Source: an uncultured Pseudomonadota bacterium
GTDB taxonomy: Bacteria > Pseudomonadota > Gammaproteobacteria > Burkholderiales > Thiobacillaceae
Direction: 5' to 3'
Assembly: GCA_903835655.1 (NCBI GenBank)
Contig: CAILNT010000114.1
Span: 1 to 34,409 of the forward strand
Length of the DNA stretch: 34,409 bases
Shown: positions 31,711-34,409 of the stretch, piece by piece
Layout: every line of letters begins with the position of its first letter
Numbering within the stretch: position 1 is the first letter of the stretch
The notes under the pieces: model-generated
The model's input: only the letters and a program-made list of their open reading frames with translations
What the model was told of the DNA's origin: nothing
Databases searched by the model: none
Program-made: the position numbers and the translations under genes

Positions 31711-32543
31711 CGGTTGTCCATGTAGCGGACGATCTCCCGCACCGGCTGGTAGAGCTCGGGTTGCGGCAACGCGAAGCCGTCGAGATTCATTTTCTTCAGG
31801 ACCACGCGGCCGCGCGCATCCTCGGCCATCGTCAGCAGTGCCCTTTGCAGGGCACGGAAGTCACCCGGCGCCATCGTATGGGTGGTCACGAAGGGGGGGA
31901 AGCCATACTCCACCGAGCGCGCCGCGATCCGCGTTCGGCCGGTGAGCGCCGGCTGCTGGTCCAGCGTCTCCCAGACGTAGCTGTTTACCGAAGTGGCATC
32001 GGCGACCCCGGCGGCGACCGCCTCGATGGCGTTCCCATGGGTGTGGGTGAGGAAGGTGCGCCGGAAAAAATGATCGGGATCGACACCGAACTTCCATAGT
32101 TCGTAGCGCGGATTCATGTGGCCGGCGTTGGAAGTAGGGTCGCCGTAGGCAAAGACCTTGTCCTTGAGATCGAGCAGCCTGTGCGTGACCTGGTCGGCCT
32201 GCGGCACGACGAGATAGGCGCGGTAGTATGGACGCCCATGAAATAGTGGCGTGGCCAGCAAGTTGAACTCTCGATTCATGGTGATGCGCGGGCAATCGCA
32301 CAACCAAGCCGCCTGGATCTGCTGCTGGCGGAGTAATTCCATGGTCTCCTCATGGCTGTCCTTGAGGATAAAGGCCACCGGTCGCCCCAGTCGGTTCTCC
32401 AGGTAAGCACGCCAGTCCGCGAGCAGCGCGGGGCGCTCGCCGAGGAAAGTGGGCGTCAGGCCGATGCGCAGGCCTTCCGCCGCCAGGGCCGGCCCCGCGC
32501 AGAGCAGCAGCAGGCAGAAGCAAGACATCCGGTAGAAGTGCAT
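31707..32543 (-). CDS. PhnD-like periplasmic substrate-binding protein (signal partner)
   Basis: A 278-aa exported protein of the phosphate/phosphonate-binding (PhnD) type. ATG 32543 is preceded by ACAGAGG and gives a signal peptide ending in GPALAAEG; the open frame further upstream is in the regulatory region. Recognisable parts are GLRIGLTPTFLGE, the CxC pair WLCDCP (Cys82 and Cys84), AYLVVPQADQ, YGDPTSNAGHMNPRYEL and VADATSVNSYVWETL. No transporter genes adjoin; a kinase and regulator do. Family members fused to kinases, such as the tetrathionate sensor TtrS, carry a similar domain, so I infer ligand sensing rather than uptake. The ligand is unknown. Confidence 0.85.
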   Translation of the reverse strand: MHFYRMSCFCLLLLCAGPALAAEGLRIGLTPTFLGERPALLADWRAYLENRLGRPVAFILKDSHEETMELLRQQQIQAAWLCDCPRITMNREFNLLATPLFHGRPYYRAYLVVPQADQVTHRLLDLKDKVFAYGDPTSNAGHMNPRYELWKFGVDPDHFFRRTFLTHTHGNAIEAVAAGVADATSVNSYVWETLDQQPALTGRTRIAARSVEYGFPPFVTTHTMAPGDFRALQRALLTMAEDARGRVVLKKMNLDGFALPQPELYQPVREIVRYMDNR

Positions 32544-32619
32544 CCTCTGTATCCCCACGATCAACGGCCAGCATGCGAGTTGCACGGCGACTTCAAACCC
32601 CCGGTGCCGGGGATGCATC

Positions 32620-32677
32620 GTTACCGAATTGTAACGATACATCGACCGATGTGGTGCCGCGTTACCCGGAGGTAACC
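32620..32677. promoter_or_regulatory. Tandem palindromic operators GTTAC-N6-GTAAC, 42 bp apart
   Basis: GTTACCGAATTGTAAC (32620-32635) and GTTACCCGGAGGTAAC (32662-32677) share the perfect half sites GTTAC and GTAAC with a 6-bp centre. The first extends to ATCGTTAC...GTAACGAT. The offset of 42 bp equals four helical turns, so bound dimers would face the same side. They lie 77 bp and further upstream of the binding-protein operon start (minus strand). They fit an upstream activator site for the local NtrC-type regulator or another dimeric factor. Binding partner is inference. Confidence 0.7.
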
Positions 32678-32692
32678 CAGGGCAATCTTTTG

Positions 32693-32716
32693 AATCATGT
32701 ACAAGTGCATGATTCC
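32693..32716. promoter_or_regulatory. 24-bp dyad GAATCATG-N8-CATGATTC
   Basis: The arms GAATCATG (32693-32700) and CATGATTC (32709-32716) are perfect inverted repeats around TACAAGTG. The site lies between the tandem palindromes and the FNR-like box in the divergent region. It could bind a second regulator or form a hairpin in either leader. The remaining DNA to 32910 carries no other motif I can name. Confidence 0.5.
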
Positions 32717-32718
32717 TT

Positions 32719-32732
32719 TGATTTTCGTCAAT
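32719..32732. promoter_or_regulatory. FNR-like box in the divergent region
   Basis: TTGATTTTCGTCAA differs from the consensus TTGAT-N4-ATCAA by one base. Its arms TTGAT and GTCAA recur, in the opposite orientation, at 33636-33649. It is 179 bp upstream of the Crp/Fnr gene start, so either gene direction could be affected. Confidence 0.5.
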
Positions 32733-32910
32733 TATCCCCGGAATCGCCTCACGCATGCGGTGACATGCCGCACGCCGAAAATGCGGTCATGCTTCCCCAC
32801 CTTGTGTAATAAGTCCAGCAGGAACAATGACTTGCAATCCTTTCTTGGGATGAATTCGCGATGGTACGGTTTGTGCTTGACTTCGATCCCCGGCCACCAC
32901 TCCCGCAACC

Positions 32911-33639
32911 ATGAACTTCATGCCCATTCCCTGCACCCAGATTCAGGAGACGATGACGCGCATGCGTTACTTCGAGGGTTGGGACAAGGACTTGTTGGTG
33001 CGCCTTGCGGTCGGCTCGAAGCAGATTTCCCTGGGGAAGAAGGAAAAACTGGTCGCCAAGGGAGATAGACTCGAGGCGCTCTACGTCGTCATCAGTGGCC
33101 AGATACGGCTCTTCATTCCCCTGTCCAATGGCGCCGAACGCGTCATCTCCCTGGCCGAGCGCGGCGACGCCTTCGGCGAACCCTGTCTGATCGAGGAGGA
33201 ACCCTGCCCCTACGATGTCGTGGCCGGCAAGGACAGCCATCTGATCGCGATCGACCCGCAGATCTACCGCCGGGAGTTGCGGCAATCACCCTTCATGACC
33301 GAGCACACCTTGAACCTGATGTCTCGGCGCATGTTGCAGACGATGCGCGACATCGAGATCTGCGCCCAGCCTTCCAGTCTGCAACGAGTGGCCCATTACC
33401 TGATCCAGTTGCGACCGGTGGATGAGGCGCAAGAGTTTGAGTTCCGCCTGCCCGCCCTCAAGCGCGACATCGCGGCGAAACTGGGCCTGAGCCAGGAAAC
33501 GTTCTCGCGCGTACTGGCCTTCATGGCGAAGCAATGTTTCATCCGGGTCAGCGGCAGCCAGGTTCGCGTCGATGACTGGAGCCGCATGCTGAGCCTGGCC
33601 GCAGCGGGTTGCCAGACGGAGGTGCCTGGTAAAAATTGA
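32911..33639 (+). CDS. Crp/Fnr-family transcription regulator (DNR-like)
   Basis: A 242-aa activator with a cyclic-nucleotide-like sensor domain (LGKKEKLVAKGDRLEALYVVI; FIPLSNGAERVISLAERGDAFGEP) and a C-terminal winged helix (LKRDIAAKLGLSQETFSRVLAFM). In the recognition helix, Glu196, Ser199 and Arg200 match the FNR residues that read TTGAT half sites. It is not FNR itself: the N-terminus has only Cys8, lacking the four-Cys cluster site. A DNR-like (NO or heme) sensor is more likely than cAMP. Its own gene is flanked by FNR-like boxes at 32719 and 33636, and fccAB follows 151 bp later. Confidence 0.9.
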   Translation: MNFMPIPCTQIQETMTRMRYFEGWDKDLLVRLAVGSKQISLGKKEKLVAKGDRLEALYVVISGQIRLFIPLSNGAERVISLAERGDAFGEPCLIEEEPCPYDVVAGKDSHLIAIDPQIYRRELRQSPFMTEHTLNLMSRRMLQTMRDIEICAQPSSLQRVAHYLIQLRPVDEAQEFEFRLPALKRDIAAKLGLSQETFSRVLAFMAKQCFIRVSGSQVRVDDWSRMLSLAAAGCQTEVPGKN

Positions 33640-33649
33640 CCAGTATCAA
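33636..33649. promoter_or_regulatory. FNR-like box overlapping the regulator's stop codon, upstream of fccA
   Basis: TTGACCAGTATCAA matches TTGAT-N4-ATCAA except for one C. Read on the other strand it is TTGAT-ACTG-GTCAA, the same arms as the box at 32719-32732. It overlaps the stop codon of the Crp/Fnr gene and is centred 148 bp before the fccA start. Confidence 0.5.
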
Positions 33650-33722
33650 AGCGAATGCGCAGGGCTCTGGACATGAGGCTCCCTTTTGCCTGAATCTGCG
33701 CCTCCGCGGCAAGTTCCACCCG

Positions 33723-33736
33723 TTATTACCCATCAA
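33723..33736. promoter_or_regulatory. Degenerate FNR-like half site pair near fccA
   Basis: TTATTACCCATCAA keeps one perfect ATCAA half and has two mismatches in the other. It is centred 61 bp before the fccA ATG, a more usual activating distance than the box at 33636. Weak on its own. Confidence 0.2.
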
Positions 33737-33740
33737 GGTT

Positions 33741-33757
33741 GCCCGAACGAATCGGGC
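33741..33757 (+). other. Short stem-loop in the fccA leader
   Basis: Arms GCCCGA (33741-33746) and TCGGGC (33752-33757) enclose a 5-base loop, 34 bp before the fccA start codon. No T-run follows, so it is more likely an RNA-stability or translational element than a terminator. Apart from this and the FNR-like boxes, the 151-bp gap has nothing recognisable. Confidence 0.3.
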
Positions 33758-33790
33758 GCCTTGCCCAACCGCGACAATGGAGGAGACACC

Positions 33791-34369
33791 ATGCGCAGAA
33801 AATACACCCTGGCCCTTCTGGCCTGCCTGGGCCTGAGCACATTACCCGCTCTGGCCGATGACTCGACAGAAGCCCTCGCCCGCACCTGCAACAACTGTCA
33901 CGGCGTCAACGGCGTCAGCGCAGGCGGGGCCATGCCCAGCCTGGGCGGCCAGTCCGAGGCCTATCTCAAGCACATCATGTTGGAGTGGAAGAGCGGGGAA
34001 CGCGCCGCTGCCAGCATGAACCGCCTGATCAAGGGCTATAGCGACGAGCAGATCGCCGGCCTGGCGAAATACTTCGCGGCCAAGCCCTGGACGCCGAACA
34101 CCCAGAAAGCGAGCGCCGACGTGATGGCCCGCGGCAAGGATGTCACCGACAAATGTGAAACCTGCCACGGTGCTACCGGCGGCCAACCGGACGACGAGAC
34201 GATTCCTCGCCTCAACGGCCAGTCTGCCATGTTCATGCACCTGGAACTCGACAAATATCGTGACGAAGCCTTCCTGATGACACACAAGAAAATGATCAAG
34301 AGCGCCCGCAAGATGGAAGAGGGCGATGTAGGCATCGCCGCGAAGTACTACGGCAACCAGAGCAAGTAA
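33791..34369 (+). CDS. fccA: Flavocytochrome c sulfide dehydrogenase, cytochrome subunit
   Basis: The diheme subunit that takes electrons from the FAD-containing FccB when sulfide is oxidised in the periplasm. The 192-aa product has a signal peptide (MRRKYTLALLACLGLSTLPALA, cut after about residue 22) and two heme motifs, CNNCH at 33-37 and CETCH at 122-126. Repeats of the c4 type follow each (MPSLGGQSEAYLKHIMLEWK; IPRLNGQSAMFMHLELDKY), with Met residues available as axial ligands. AGGAG lies 7 bases before the ATG. The twin-arginine gene start just downstream supports fccA over a plain cytochrome c4. Confidence 0.88.
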   Translation: MRRKYTLALLACLGLSTLPALADDSTEALARTCNNCHGVNGVSAGGAMPSLGGQSEAYLKHIMLEWKSGERAAASMNRLIKGYSDEQIAGLAKYFAAKPWTPNTQKASADVMARGKDVTDKCETCHGATGGQPDDETIPRLNGQSAMFMHLELDKYRDEAFLMTHKKMIKSARKMEEGDVGIAAKYYGNQSK

Positions 34370-34381
34370 GGGGAACGCACC

Positions 34382-34409
34382 ATGAGCCAAATCAATCGCC
34401 GCGACTTCA
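34382..34409 (+). CDS. fccB: Flavocytochrome c sulfide dehydrogenase flavoprotein, N-terminus (partial)
   Basis: The ATG at 34382 lies 12 bp after the fccA stop and behind AAGGGG. The nine codons seen read MSQINRRDF, the start of a twin-arginine signal peptide as expected for FccB, which is exported with FAD bound. The gene is cut by the window edge, so the call rests on context and the RRDF motif. Confidence 0.7.

Noticed and set aside
32544-32720. Sigma-54 (-24/-12) promoter before the binding-protein operon
   Set aside because: Only one GG-N10-GC spacing was found (minus strand, about 32587-32600) and its flanks do not match TGGCAC-N5-TTGC.
32911-33639. True oxygen-sensing FNR
   Set aside because: The N-terminus has a single Cys (Cys8) and not the cluster of Cys needed for the [4Fe-4S] sensor of FNR.

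Overview
The window looks like the chromosome of a high-GC betaproteobacterium with a sulfur-oxidising, possibly chemolithotrophic lifestyle (Thiobacillus-like or a relative). The main reasons are a flavocytochrome c sulfide dehydrogenase locus (fccA and the first codons of fccB) at the right edge, two more diheme c-type cytochromes, a complete type II secretion operon and a set of ordinary betaproteobacterial housekeeping genes. Genus-level assignment is inference; no rRNA, tRNA or CRISPR array was seen.

Region 1 (1-2346) is accessory DNA. A 2.0-kb element (122-2137) is bounded by matching 49-bp imperfect inverted repeats, each with two internal motifs 24 bp apart. Inside are three decayed genes: a small Cys-rich zinc-ribbon protein with an in-frame TGA, a ParB-like domain remnant with a frameshift and internal loss, and an IstB-type AAA+ ATPase with a frameshift. 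No transposase remains, so this appears to be a dead, internally deleted IS21-like relative. A REP-like palindrome follows.

Region 2 (2347-12988, minus strand) is a full, tightly overlapping type II secretion operon in the order gspC-D-E-F-G-H-I-J-K-L-M-N. No prepilin peptidase gene (gspO) is in the window.

Region 3 (13119-15160, minus strand) is a metalloid-type cassette: an ArsR repressor with a Cys-Val-Cys motif, a YraQ/ArsP-type permease, a small AhpD-like protein with a Cys-pair tail, and a CxxC mini-thioredoxin. It lies behind a near-perfect 30-bp palindrome, the likely ArsR operator.

Region 4 (15247-16674, plus strand) holds two diheme cytochrome c genes behind a perfect FNR-type box. 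Region 5 (16699-24381, minus strand) is a co-directional run: ilvE, a zf-CHCC protein, a DUF302 protein, a DOMON-like protein, a NamZ-like DUF1343 protein, glgP and a class I fumarase. Region 6 (24498-28007, plus strand) carries dsbB-dsbA, then a D-Ala-D-Ala carboxypeptidase, a D-amino-acid aminotransferase and ybeD. A convergent rdgC follows.

Region 7 (28967-34409) is the most interesting regulatory part. A PhnD-like periplasmic binding protein, a membrane histidine kinase and a sigma-54 response regulator form a translationally coupled operon on the minus strand. It diverges from a Crp/Fnr-type regulator and fccAB on the plus strand. The 367-bp divergent region holds two GTTAC-N6-GTAAC palindromes exactly 42 bp apart, a separate 24-bp dyad, and an FNR-like box. 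A second FNR-like box with the same arms overlaps the stop codon of the Crp/Fnr gene, upstream of fccA. I infer a local circuit in which a periplasmic signal (perhaps a sulfur oxyanion) and a redox or NO signal control sulfide and cytochrome genes.
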